The notes under the pieces: generated by a model | Database searches by the model: none | What the model was told of the DNA's origin: nothing | Seen by the model: only the letters and a program-made list of their open reading frames with translations | Made by a program: the position numbers and the translations under genes | DNA from: Bog-756 sp049517675 | Lineage (GTDB): Bacteria > Actinomycetota > Acidimicrobiia > Acidimicrobiales > RAAP-2 | Assembly (NCBI GenBank): GCA_049517675.1 | Contig: JBEKRV010000060.1 | Coordinates: 1-22,365, forward strand | Direction of reading: 5' to 3' | DNA length: 22,365 nt | In this document: positions 1 to 7,444 of the stretch, one piece after another | Position numbering within the stretch: position 1 is the first letter of the stretch | Layout of the letters: every line of letters begins with the position of its first letter

Positions 1-132
1 TCGGGCGTGCTGTCGGGCACCCCGAGCGCCACGCTGGCCGGCACGTCGCCCTCGATCACGGTGACCGTGACGTCGGTGGAGGGCAAGGCCAAGGTGACGG
101 TGAGCAAGACGCTGACCCTCGTCATCTCCTAG
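1..132 (+). CDS. C-terminal end of an Ig-like (He_PIG-type) surface protein, partial
   Basis: An open frame enters from the left edge and stops at TAG 130-132, giving the last 43 residues. They begin SGVLSGTPSATLAG and end TLTLVIS. The 'LSGTP...G...ITVTV...TLTLxI' pattern is the second half of a putative Ig (He_PIG) domain, the same module seen complete in the surface proteins at 664-4371 and 11882-13186. The gene is therefore probably another secreted or wall-associated protein, with the Ig module at its extreme C-terminus and no membrane anchor or sorting signal after it. Its N-terminus lies outside the window. A strong hairpin 120 bp downstream suggests it ends its own transcription unit. 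The domain call rests on pattern recognition of a short fragment. Confidence 0.7.
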   Translation, partial: SGVLSGTPSATLAGTSPSITVTVTSVEGKAKVTVSKTLTLVIS

Positions 133-252
133 CGGTCGGCGACTGCCATCCCGAGGGGGGTCCAGGCATTCCTCCCCGGAATGTGCTGGGCCCGCCGAAG
201 GGACCGATGGATCGGGCAGGTGCGCTCACCCCCCGACGACAAGGCTCCATGG

Positions 253-283
253 GACGGGGGCGGCGCAATGCGCCGCCCCCGTC
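253..283 (+). terminator. Perfect 14-bp hairpin, probable terminator of the upstream surface-protein gene
   Basis: The arm GACGGGGGCGGCGC (253-266) pairs without mismatch with GCGCCGCCCCCGTC (270-283) around the loop AAT. No T-tract follows, which is common for terminators in high-GC actinobacteria. It lies 120 bp after the stop at 132 and 380 bp before the next start, so it most likely ends the upstream gene. Confidence 0.7.
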
Positions 284-663
284 GCCGCTCCCGTCGGGGG
301 GCATGGAAGAGGGCCCGTCCGACGCCCGAATATGGCGCCTCACCAGGGAGTCGAGCCCTTCAGGAGGCGGCACCATCGGTACCGGAGAATTCCGTTTGGC
401 GCGTCGACATAGTGCAATCCACCTAGTAGGTTGTCTATAGGTGAACTAGAGAACCTAGGGTACAAAGGGCAGGGGGCTTCACTCACCGACCGACTTGTCC
501 ACCGCTGGCACTGCGGCGCAGATCATGGGTACGTAGGGAATCCGGACCACATGATCGACCGGGGGCGGGTCGTGTCCGGCGGCGGGTGAGGCCATCTCCA
601 TCAGCACAGGACATCGTGACAGCCGTCCCAATCCATCGCCCGTAGACACGAAAGAACGGATCC
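284..663 (+). other. Non-coding leader upstream of the pst-associated operon
   Basis: I find no convincing gene here. Short open frames in this stretch are arginine- and proline-rich and look like high-GC noise. The only structure I can support is a locally A+T-rich patch at about 405-470, described separately. The last 15 bases before the ATG at 664 contain GAAAG, a weak ribosome binding site. I looked for riboswitch-like conserved elements at 480-640 and recognised none. Confidence 0.5.
421..461 (+). promoter_or_regulatory. Candidate promoter and regulator-binding region
   Basis: This patch is clearly richer in A+T than its surroundings. TTGTCT (431-436) and TAGGGT (456-461) could be -35 and -10 elements, with a long 19-bp spacer. 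It also holds ACCTAGTAGGT (421-431), whose arms ACCTA and TAGGT are inverted around a central G, and TAGGT occurs twice exactly 11 bp apart (427-431 and 438-442). The second copy continues into GGTGAAC (440-446), the complement of GTTCACC, the half-site of the actinobacterial PHO box. Eleven-base direct repeats suit PhoB/PhoP-type regulators. Assignment is tentative. Confidence 0.3.
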
Positions 664-3600
664 ATGACCAACTCCCGAATCGACGGAACCGGGCACCGGC
701 ACTCCGCCCGCAACTGGGTCCCGAGGACCCGCACGACCCGGTTCGGCCTGACCGCCGCGCTCGTCGTGGTCACGACCTTCGCCACGCTGGTCGCCGTCGG
801 GATCGCTCCGGCTTCCGCGTCGACGTTGAACGGGATCGCCACCATCGCGTCGCCGGGGACGACCACACCTCTGACCTCGGGGGCGTCGACGGCACCGTTC
901 ACGGTCAGCCTGCCGGCCCAGGCGGCCTGTGACGGTGACACCGCTACCGACGGCTACCACGTCTACAGCTATCTGGTTCCCCAGGGCACGAACCTGTCGA
1001 CGGTGACCTTCAACGGGTTCCCGTCGACAGGTTACGGTTTCGTCAGCCCCGTCGGCACCTACTACGGCGATGTCAACACCGCCGTGGGCACGGGGCAGAT
1101 CGTCGGGATCCCCAACAACTTCGAGTGGGGACCGCTCGTGTCCGACGACAGCGTCCCGCTGTCCACGCTCCTCTACACCGGCTCGGGAACCACGGCCAGC
1201 GGTGTCTGGGAGGCGGGGATCGCCTGCGCCAACTCCGGCGACGTGCTGACCGACAACTGGAACACCGAGGTCACCTTCAACGCCAGCTCGAGCGATCCCA
1301 CCGGGTTCACCTGGACGGCCATGCCCGGACCGAGCGGCAGCTCCCCGGCCGCCTTCACCTCGGCGTCGAGCACCACCTTCCCCTTGGGTTCGGCGAGCAG
1401 CTTCACGCCCACCGCGTCGGGTAGCCCGGCCCCGACCATCACCGAGTCGGGCACGCTGCCGACCGGCGTGAGCTTCACCGGCGGTGCCCTCACCGGCACG
1501 CCGACCCAGTCCGGCTCGTTCCCGATCACCTTCACCGCCACCAACGGCATCCTTTCCCCGGCCACACAGAACTTCACCCTCGACATCGGCTCCACCCCGG
1601 TCGTCACCGGCGTCTCCCCGACATCGGGCCCGACCGCAGGTGGCACGTCGGTGACCGTCTCCGGATCCGGGTTCACCGGCGCGACCGCTGTGCACTTCGG
1701 GTCCACCTTGGCGACTTCCTTCACCGTCGTGTCCGACACTTCGATCACCGCCACCTCACCCGTCGGCTCCGGAACCGTCGACGTGACCGCGACCACCCCT
1801 CAGGGCACCTCGGCCACCTCGTCCTCCGATCGGTTCACCTACTCGTCCACCCCGGTCGTCACCGGCGTCTCCCCGACGTCGGGCCCGACGGCAGGTGGTA
1901 CCACGGTGACCGTCTCCGGATCCGGGTTCACCGGCGCGACCGCTGTGCACTTCGGGTCCACCATGGCGACTTCCTTCACCGTCGTGTCCGACAGTTCGAT
2001 CACCGCCACCTCACCCGTCGGCTCCGGAACCGTCGACGTGACCGTGACCACGCCGGACGGCACCTCGGCCACCTCGCCTGCCGACCAATTCACCTATTCG
2101 TCCACCCCGGCCGTCACCGGCGTCTCCCCGACATCGGGCCCGGCCTCTGGCGGCACGTCGGTGACGATCTCCGGTTCCGGGTTCACCGGGGCGACCGCCG
2201 TCCACTTCGGGTCCACCTTGGCGACCTCCTCCACCGTCGTGTCCGACAGTTCGATCACCGCCGGCGCACCCGCCGGCACCGGTACCGTCGACGTGACCGT
2301 GACCACTCCGGACGGCACCTCGGCCACCTCGGCGGCCGACCGGTTCACCTACGTGGCCGCCCCGACCGTGACCGCCGTCGCACCGGCCTCCGGCCCGGGG
2401 ACCGGCGGGACCTCGGTGACCATCACCGGGACCAACCTGGCGAGTGCCACGTCTGTCAAGTTCGGAACGGCTGCGGCGACCGTGACCGCCGACACCGCCA
2501 CCTCGATCACCGCCACCTCGCCCGCTGGTAGCGGCACGGTCGACGTGACCGTGACCACGGCCGGCGGCACCTCGGCCACGTCCGCAGCCGACCAGTTCAC
2601 CTACGCGGCGACCCCGGCCGTCACCGGACTGTCCCCGACCTCGGGCAGGGCGGCCGGCGGGACCGCGGTGACCATCACCGGGACCAACCTGGCGGGTGCC
2701 ACCTCGGTCAAGTTCGGCACGGCTGCGGCCACCGTGACCGCCGACACCGCCACCTCGATCACCGCCACCTCACCCGCAGGCTCCGGTGAGGTCAACGTGA
2801 CCGTGACCACCACCGGCGGCACCTCGGCAACCTCGGCAGTCGACCAGTTCACCTACGTGGCCGCGCCGACGGTGACCGCCGTCTCGCCGACCTCGGGCAG
2901 GGCGGCCGGCGGGACCGCGGTGACCATCACCGGGACCAACCTGTCGAGTGCCACCTCGGTCAAGTTCGGAACGGCTTCGGCCACCGTGACCGCCGACACC
3001 GCGACCTCGATCACCGCCACCTCGCCGGCCGGCACCGGCACGGTCGACGTGACCGTGACCACCGCCGGCGGCACCTCGGCAACCTCGGTGGCCGACCAGT
3101 TCACCTACGTGGCCGCCCCGACGGTGACCGCCGTCGCACCGGCCTCCGGCCCGGGGACCGGCGGGACCGCGGTGACCATCACCGGGACCAACCTGTCGAG
3201 TGCCACCGCGGTCAAGTTCGGCACGGCTGCGGCCACCGTGGTCACCGACACCGCCACCTCGATCACCGCTACGTCGCCGGTGGGTGCCGGCACGGTCGAC
3301 GTGACCGTGACCACCGCCGGCGGCACCTCGGCCACGTCCGCGGCCGACCGGTTCGAATACCTGGACCCGCCCGTGATCACCTCCGCGTCGAGCACCACCT
3401 TCACCGCCGGATCGGCCGGGTCCTTCACCGTGACCGCGAGTGGGAACCCGACTCCCACGTTCACGGAGACGGGCGCGCTGCCGGCCGGGGTAACCCTGTC
3501 CTCGGGTGGCGTCCTCTCGGGCACGCCGACGGCGACGGGTTCGTTCCCCATCACCATCACCGCCGCCAACGGCGTCGGAACCGACGCCACCCAGAGCTTC

Positions 3601-4371
3601 ACCCTGACGGTCAACGCGGCACCGTCTGCGCCCCTCACCGCCCCCGTGGTGGGCATCGCCTCGAACCACGACGGGACCGGCTACTGGCTGGTCGACTCGG
3701 CCGGTGACGTCGCGACCTACGGAAACGTCCAGAACTACGGATCGATGTACGGGCACGCGCTCAACGCCCCGATCGTCCACATCGTGACCACCTCCGACGA
3801 CCGTGGCTACTGGCTGGTGGCGGCCGACGGCGGCACCTTCGCCTTCGGCGACGCCGGCTACTTCGGCTCGATGGGCGCCGACCACCTCAACGCCCCGGTC
3901 GTCGACCTGGCGCCGACGGCCGACGACCACGGCTACTGGCTGGTGGCGGCCGACGGTGGGGTCTTCGCCTTCGGTGATGCGGTGTTCCACGGCTCGATGG
4001 GCAGCCAGCGCCTGAACCAGCCGGTGGTCGGCGTCGCCGCCTCGCCCACGGGCGGCTACTGGCTGGTGGCGGCCGACGGCGGAATCTTCGCCTTCGACGC
4101 GCCGTACCTCGGATCGACCGGGGCACTGACCCTCAGCCAGCCCATCAACGGCATGGCACCAACCTCCGACGGACACGGCTACTGGCTGGTGGCGGACGAC
4201 GGCGGCATCTTCGCCTTCGGTGACGCCAGGTTCCACGGATCGGGAGTCGGGATCCCCGGAGCGGCCCCGGTGCAGGGGATGGCGGCCGACCCGGCCACCG
4301 GCGGCTACTGGCTGGTGGGTCAGAACGGAGGGGTCTACTCCTTCGGGGCGCCGTTCTACGGGGCGGCGTGA
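664..4371 (+). CDS. Secreted multidomain surface protein: two-cysteine domain, He_PIG, seven IPT/TIG, He_PIG, six GYWLV repeats
   Basis: The protein has 1235 residues. An n-region and hydrophobic core lead to a Sec signal peptide with likely cleavage after ASA (residues 50-52). Residues 53 to about 220 form the domain shared with the genes at 4368 and 11882; it carries the protein's conserved cysteines C89 and C188, and the motifs DGYHVYSYLVP, TGQIVGIP and GIACAN. Residues 231-309 look like a He_PIG Ig domain, 308-897 are seven IPT/TIG Ig-like repeats of 84-85 residues, 900-988 a second He_PIG, and 995-1235 six repeats with GYWLV that probably form a beta-propeller. There is no C-terminal membrane helix or sorting motif, so it is either released or held non-covalently. 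The role is unknown; adhesion or extracellular scaffolding is the usual inference for such repeats. Its TGA overlaps the GTG of the next gene (GTGA). It is the first gene of the pst-containing operon. Confidence 0.9.
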   Translation: MTNSRIDGTGHRHSARNWVPRTRTTRFGLTAALVVVTTFATLVAVGIAPASASTLNGIATIASPGTTTPLTSGASTAPFTVSLPAQAACDGDTATDGYHVYSYLVPQGTNLSTVTFNGFPSTGYGFVSPVGTYYGDVNTAVGTGQIVGIPNNFEWGPLVSDDSVPLSTLLYTGSGTTASGVWEAGIACANSGDVLTDNWNTEVTFNASSSDPTGFTWTAMPGPSGSSPAAFTSASSTTFPLGSASSFTPTASGSPAPTITESGTLPTGVSFTGGALTGTPTQSGSFPITFTATNGILSPATQNFTLDIGSTPVVTGVSPTSGPTAGGTSVTVSGSGFTGATAVHFGSTLATSFTVVSDTSITATSPVGSGTVDVTATTPQGTSATSSSDRFTYSSTPVVTGVSPTSGPTAGGTTVTVSGSGFTGATAVHFGSTMATSFTVVSDSSITATSPVGSGTVDVTVTTPDGTSATSPADQFTYSSTPAVTGVSPTSGPASGGTSVTISGSGFTGATAVHFGSTLATSSTVVSDSSITAGAPAGTGTVDVTVTTPDGTSATSAADRFTYVAAPTVTAVAPASGPGTGGTSVTITGTNLASATSVKFGTAAATVTADTATSITATSPAGSGTVDVTVTTAGGTSATSAADQFTYAATPAVTGLSPTSGRAAGGTAVTITGTNLAGATSVKFGTAAATVTADTATSITATSPAGSGEVNVTVTTTGGTSATSAVDQFTYVAAPTVTAVSPTSGRAAGGTAVTITGTNLSSATSVKFGTASATVTADTATSITATSPAGTGTVDVTVTTAGGTSATSVADQFTYVAAPTVTAVAPASGPGTGGTAVTITGTNLSSATAVKFGTAAATVVTDTATSITATSPVGAGTVDVTVTTAGGTSATSAADRFEYLDPPVITSASSTTFTAGSAGSFTVTASGNPTPTFTETGALPAGVTLSSGGVLSGTPTATGSFPITITAANGVGTDATQSFTLTVNAAPSAPLTAPVVGIASNHDGTGYWLVDSAGDVATYGNVQNYGSMYGHALNAPIVHIVTTSDDRGYWLVAADGGTFAFGDAGYFGSMGADHLNAPVVDLAPTADDHGYWLVAADGGVFAFGDAVFHGSMGSQRLNQPVVGVAASPTGGYWLVAADGGIFAFDAPYLGSTGALTLSQPINGMAPTSDGHGYWLVADDGGIFAFGDARFHGSGVGIPGAAPVQGMAADPATGGYWLVGQNGGVYSFGAPFYGAA
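1584..3356 (+). repeat. Seven tandem 252-255 bp repeats encoding IPT/TIG domains
   Basis: Units start near 1584, 1839, 2094, 2349, 2601, 2853 and 3105. The first three are 255 bp and the last four 252 bp. Each encodes a 'PTVTxVxPxSGPxxGGTxVTITGxxL...FGxxxAT...SITATSPxGxGTVDVTVTTxxGTSATSxxDxFTY' unit. Units 1-3 (SGSGFTGATAVHFGS) form one subfamily and units 4-7 (TGTNLxxATxVKFGT) another. The short variant SGPGTGG occurs in units 4 and 7, and SGRAAGG in 5 and 6, so the array is mosaic, as expected from duplication and gene conversion. Confidence 0.9.
3646..4368 (+). repeat. Six GYWLV repeats, probable beta-propeller
   Basis: Six units of about 40 codons each contain GYWLV followed by a glycine-rich turn and an aromatic strand (for example AADGGVFAFGDA). 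The first is degenerate (GYWLVDSAGDVATYG) and the fourth is shortened at FAFDAP. Six regular short repeats with Trp and Gly signatures suggest a propeller blade series; this fold call is inference. I associate the motif with secreted proteins of Acidimicrobiia. Confidence 0.75.
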
Positions 4372-5180
4372 CCGGCCACCGGACGCCGGAGCGGAGCGGG
4401 CCCGCGGCCATCACCTCGGTGGTCCGGCGTGCGGCCGCGGCTGTCGGTGTCGTCGCCGTCGCGGGCCTTGCTGGCGTCGTGACCGTGCCGGCGCCGGCCG
4501 GAGCGGTGACCGGAGCCGCCGAGCTCATCACCGTCCCCGGCGCGACGACGCCGCTCAAAGGGGGTGGCTCCGCCACCCCCTACGGCGTGCTCCTCCCGGA
4601 CAACGCCAGCTGTCCGGGGGACACCGCCCACGACGGGTACCACGTGTTCAGCTACCTGGTTCCCGGGAGCGCCTCGCCGGTGGACGTGAGCTTCAAGTCG
4701 GGGGACCCCAGCCGCTGGTTCGGGTACATCTCGGACGGGGCGTACTTCGGCGCGGTCAACACGGCCCTGTCGACGGGCCAGATCGTCGGGATCCCACCCT
4801 CGTTCACCTGGTCGCGTCTGACGCCCGAGGACCTCTTCTCCGGCGGGGCCCGCACGGCCACGTGGGAGGGTGGCATCGCGTGTGCGAACACCGACGGTGT
4901 CGTCACCGACTACTGGAACTCACAGATCGTCTTCACCGCCGACTCCAGCGATCCGGGCGGCTTCACCTGGAAGGTCGTCGGCCAGGCCCCGCTGCCGTCG
5001 TCGTTCGACACCGGGTTGTGGGTCGGCGTGGGACTCCTGGTGGTCGCGTCGGCTGCCGCGGCCTACGCGCTGAGGCTGCGCCGGCGCGGGGATTCGGAGG
5101 GCCCCGGAGTGGCGAGCGCGCCCGAGGCGGCCCCGGAACCCAGGAACATGACGAACGATCCGCAGCCGGCAGATCGGTGA
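4368..5180 (+). CDS. Membrane-anchored paralogue of the two-cysteine surface domain
   Basis: The GTG start at 4368 overlaps the TGA of the preceding gene, so translation is probably coupled. The product has 270 residues. A Sec signal peptide ends around AGA (residues 44-46). Residues 47 to about 205 repeat the domain of the 664 gene, with C82 and C172 in equivalent places and the motifs DGYHVFSYLVP, TGQIVGIP, GGIACAN and DYWNSQIVFT. A single membrane helix at about 217-236 is followed by RLRRR, giving type I topology with the domain outside and a short acidic, proline-rich tail of about 34 residues inside. There is no Ig or repeat region, so this is the minimal, membrane-held version. The domain has no function that I recognise. 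Its position directly before pstC suggests a part in or around the phosphate transporter, which is inference from context only. Confidence 0.88.
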   Translation: MTGHRTPERSGPAAITSVVRRAAAAVGVVAVAGLAGVVTVPAPAGAVTGAAELITVPGATTPLKGGGSATPYGVLLPDNASCPGDTAHDGYHVFSYLVPGSASPVDVSFKSGDPSRWFGYISDGAYFGAVNTALSTGQIVGIPPSFTWSRLTPEDLFSGGARTATWEGGIACANTDGVVTDYWNSQIVFTADSSDPGGFTWKVVGQAPLPSSFDTGLWVGVGLLVVASAAAAYALRLRRRGDSEGPGVASAPEAAPEPRNMTNDPQPADR

Positions 5181-5187
5181 GGTCGCA

Positions 5188-6216
5188 ATGACCGTGACGA
5201 CAATGGACACACGACCGGCATCGGGCCACGCACCGGACACCCGGCCCCGCCGGCATCCGGACGTGACCAAGGCACGATCCGAGCGGGCATTCCTGGGGCT
5301 GACCAGAGCCAGTGCCATCGCCGTCCTGAGCGTGATCGTCTTGGTGGGGCTCTTCCTCACGATCAAGGCCGTCCCGGCTCTCCGCATTGCGAAGTTCTCG
5401 TTCCTGACCACAGAGGCGTGGGAGCCGGCTTCCGGTCATTTCGGGGTCGGCGGCATCATCCCCGACACGATCCTGATCGCAGCGGTGGCGGTGCTGATCT
5501 CCTTCCCGGTGTCGCTCGGCCTCGCGCTCTACATCTCGGAGATCGCCCCGGCGCGGATCCGGCGCGCCCTGGTGTCGCTGGTCGATCTGATGGCTGCCGT
5601 TCCGAGCGTGGTCTACGGACTGTGGGGGGCATATTTCCTGGAGGGACGCGTCGTGACCGTGTCCCGATGGATTTCCACCTGGTTCGGGTGGCTCGGGATA
5701 TTTCACGTGAACGGCGCTGATCCCTCCAACCCCGTCCAGGCGGGGACCATCTACTCGGCGTCCACCTTCATCGTCGGCGTCGTGGTCTCGCTCATGGTCA
5801 TCCCGATCCTCTGCTCGATCATGCGGGAGTCGTTCTCCCAGGCCCCACTGGGGGAGCGCGAGGGCGCCTACGCCCTGGGGGCAACCCGGTGGGGGATGAT
5901 CCGGCTGGTGGTCCTGCCGTTCGGCAAGGGCGGCATCATCGGTGGCACCATGCTCGGGCTCGGGCGGGCACTAGGGGAGACCATTGTCGTCATCCTGATC
6001 ATCTCGCCGATCTACAACGTCAACTGGCACATCCTCCAGGCCGGCGGCAATTCGGTTTCCGGGCTCATCGCCAACCTGGCCGGCGAGTCGTCTTCCCTCG
6101 GCACGTCAGCCCTCATGGCCGCGGGATTGACCCTCTTCGCCATGACCCTCCTGGTCAACTTCAGCGCCGCGGCCGTAGTGGCACGGTCCCGTTCCGGTGC
6201 CGAGAGCGATGCCTGA
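5188..6216 (+). CDS. pstC: Phosphate ABC transporter permease PstC
   Basis: The product has 342 residues. After a basic, unstructured N-terminus of about 40 residues comes a first membrane helix (about 41-62), then a typical PstC core with about five further helices. The cytoplasmic coupling loop (EAA motif) is clear at residues 225-244: EGAYALGATRWGMIRLVVLP. Other PstC-like stretches are LVDLMAAVPSVVYGLWG (131-147) and the LGRALGETIVV segment. PstC pairs with PstA to form the membrane channel for inorganic phosphate, powered by PstB. It begins with ATG 7 bp after the previous stop, with GGTGAGG just upstream as ribosome binding site. Placing pstC before pstS is unusual, since pstS normally leads. 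Confidence 0.95.
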   Translation: MTVTTMDTRPASGHAPDTRPRRHPDVTKARSERAFLGLTRASAIAVLSVIVLVGLFLTIKAVPALRIAKFSFLTTEAWEPASGHFGVGGIIPDTILIAAVAVLISFPVSLGLALYISEIAPARIRRALVSLVDLMAAVPSVVYGLWGAYFLEGRVVTVSRWISTWFGWLGIFHVNGADPSNPVQAGTIYSASTFIVGVVVSLMVIPILCSIMRESFSQAPLGEREGAYALGATRWGMIRLVVLPFGKGGIIGGTMLGLGRALGETIVVILIISPIYNVNWHILQAGGNSVSGLIANLAGESSSLGTSALMAAGLTLFAMTLLVNFSAAAVVARSRSGAESDA

Positions 6217-7444
6217 GATGACGCTCATCGACCACGCGCCCATCGATCCGGTAGTGACTGACGTGTCGACCCGCCGTCCCCAGGTGCGCCGAAAGGTTCG
6301 TGGCGTTCCGCGTAACACGATCCTCAATCTGCTCGGCGCCGGCCTCGCGGGGATCAGCACCTCGCTGCTGATGACACAACTGTCCGCCCTGAACGGAGTG
6401 TTCGGCTTCGTCGTCGTCTCCTACATCGTGTTCGTCGTCGTCTACGCCGTGCTCAGCTCGCTCTCCGACGACGGACCGGCGGTCAAGGACGCGGTGATGA
6501 CGGTGATGATGGCCTCGACGGCCGTTCTCGCCATCGGCGCCCTCGGCGTGGTCATCGTCTACACGCTGGCCCGAGGTTGGCAGGGCCTCGTCCACCTCAA
6601 TGCGTACACCCAGGATCTCTCGAGTACCCAGGCGACGTCGCCGTTCACCAAGGGCGGCATGGGACATGCCATCGTCGGCACCCTGTGGGAGATCGGTATC
6701 GCCGTCGTGCTGACCGTGCCCCTCGGGCTGGTTGCGGCCATCTACCTCGACATGACCCGCAGCCGTCCGGCCCGGGCCTTCCGGACGGTGGTCGAAGCGA
6801 TGACCGCATTGCCGAGCATCCTGGCCGGACTGTTCATCTTCGCTCTGTGGTGCCTGACGTTCGGGTTCCAGCGGAGCGGCCTGGCCGCCGCCCTGGCCCT
6901 GAGCGTGATGATGCTGCCGTACATGATCCGCGCTTCGGACCTTGCACTCCGGCTGGTTCCGGGAACCCTCCGCGAAGCGTCGGCCGCGCTGGGGGCCCCG
7001 ACCTGGCGGGGCGAGCTCGGAGTGGTGATCCCGACGGCTCGCTCCGGTCTGGCCACGGCGGTGATCCTGGGCATCGCCCGCGGCATCGGTGAGGCGTCCC
7101 CGGTACTGCTGACTTCGGGCTACACCACCTATGTCAACGCCAACCCGCTGCACGGTCCCATGACGTCGCTCCCGCTGGCCGCACTGGTGCTGGTGAGAAC
7201 CGGCAGCCCCCATTTCATCGTCTGGGCATTCGCCTGCGCTTCATTCCTGCTCTTCATGGTCATCGTGCTGTTCGTCATCGCGCGCAAGGTCGGAGGATGG
7301 GGCCCCGGCCACCTGTCCGATCGGGGCATGCGCCGGGTACGCGAGGCGTCGGCCCGTGATGTCTCGAGGTACGAGCGCAGACTCGGTGCCGGCGGCGAAC
7401 CAACGGCTGGCCCCGACCACCCCACCGAGGAGATCCTCCGATGA
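6209..7444 (+). CDS. pstA: Phosphate ABC transporter permease PstA
   Basis: The product is 411 residues from ATG 6209, which overlaps the end of pstC by 8 bp. GTG 6197 and ATG 6218 are alternative starts in the same frame. The PstA core contains the coupling loop EASAALGAPTWRGELGVVIP (256-275) and the ARGIGEASPVLLTSG segment typical of the family. It is longer than usual PstA (about 280-300 residues) because of an N-terminal section with two extra hydrophobic segments (about 38-60 and 64-84) before the helix at 95-119. It should form the phosphate channel together with PstC. Its TGA overlaps the ATG of the pstS-like gene (ATGA at 7441), so the two are probably translationally coupled. Confidence 0.94.
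   Translation: MPEMTLIDHAPIDPVVTDVSTRRPQVRRKVRGVPRNTILNLLGAGLAGISTSLLMTQLSALNGVFGFVVVSYIVFVVVYAVLSSLSDDGPAVKDAVMTVMMASTAVLAIGALGVVIVYTLARGWQGLVHLNAYTQDLSSTQATSPFTKGGMGHAIVGTLWEIGIAVVLTVPLGLVAAIYLDMTRSRPARAFRTVVEAMTALPSILAGLFIFALWCLTFGFQRSGLAAALALSVMMLPYMIRASDLALRLVPGTLREASAALGAPTWRGELGVVIPTARSGLATAVILGIARGIGEASPVLLTSGYTTYVNANPLHGPMTSLPLAALVLVRTGSPHFIVWAFACASFLLFMVIVLFVIARKVGGWGPGHLSDRGMRRVREASARDVSRYERRLGAGGEPTAGPDHPTEEILR

Noticed and set aside
181..440. Two overlapping short plus-strand frames in the leader
   Set aside because: They run through the perfect terminator hairpin, are Arg/Pro-rich and have no ribosome binding site or recognisable domain.
1584..3356. Regularly spaced repeats considered as a CRISPR array
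   Set aside because: Unit length of about 252 bp, an open frame throughout and clear IPT/TIG protein repeats make this a coding repeat.
2770..4236. Long open frame on the minus strand (about 488 codons) opposite the repeat protein
   Set aside because: It is extremely rich in Arg, Gly, His and Asp, has no recognisable domain and mirrors the codon bias of the repeat gene on the other strand. It is a shadow of the real gene.
4992..5100. LPSSFDTG before the C-terminal helix of the 270-aa protein considered as a sortase motif
   Set aside because: The spacing does not fit LPxTG or LAxTG, and the basic stop-transfer segment is followed by a 30-residue tail, so it reads as an ordinary membrane anchor.
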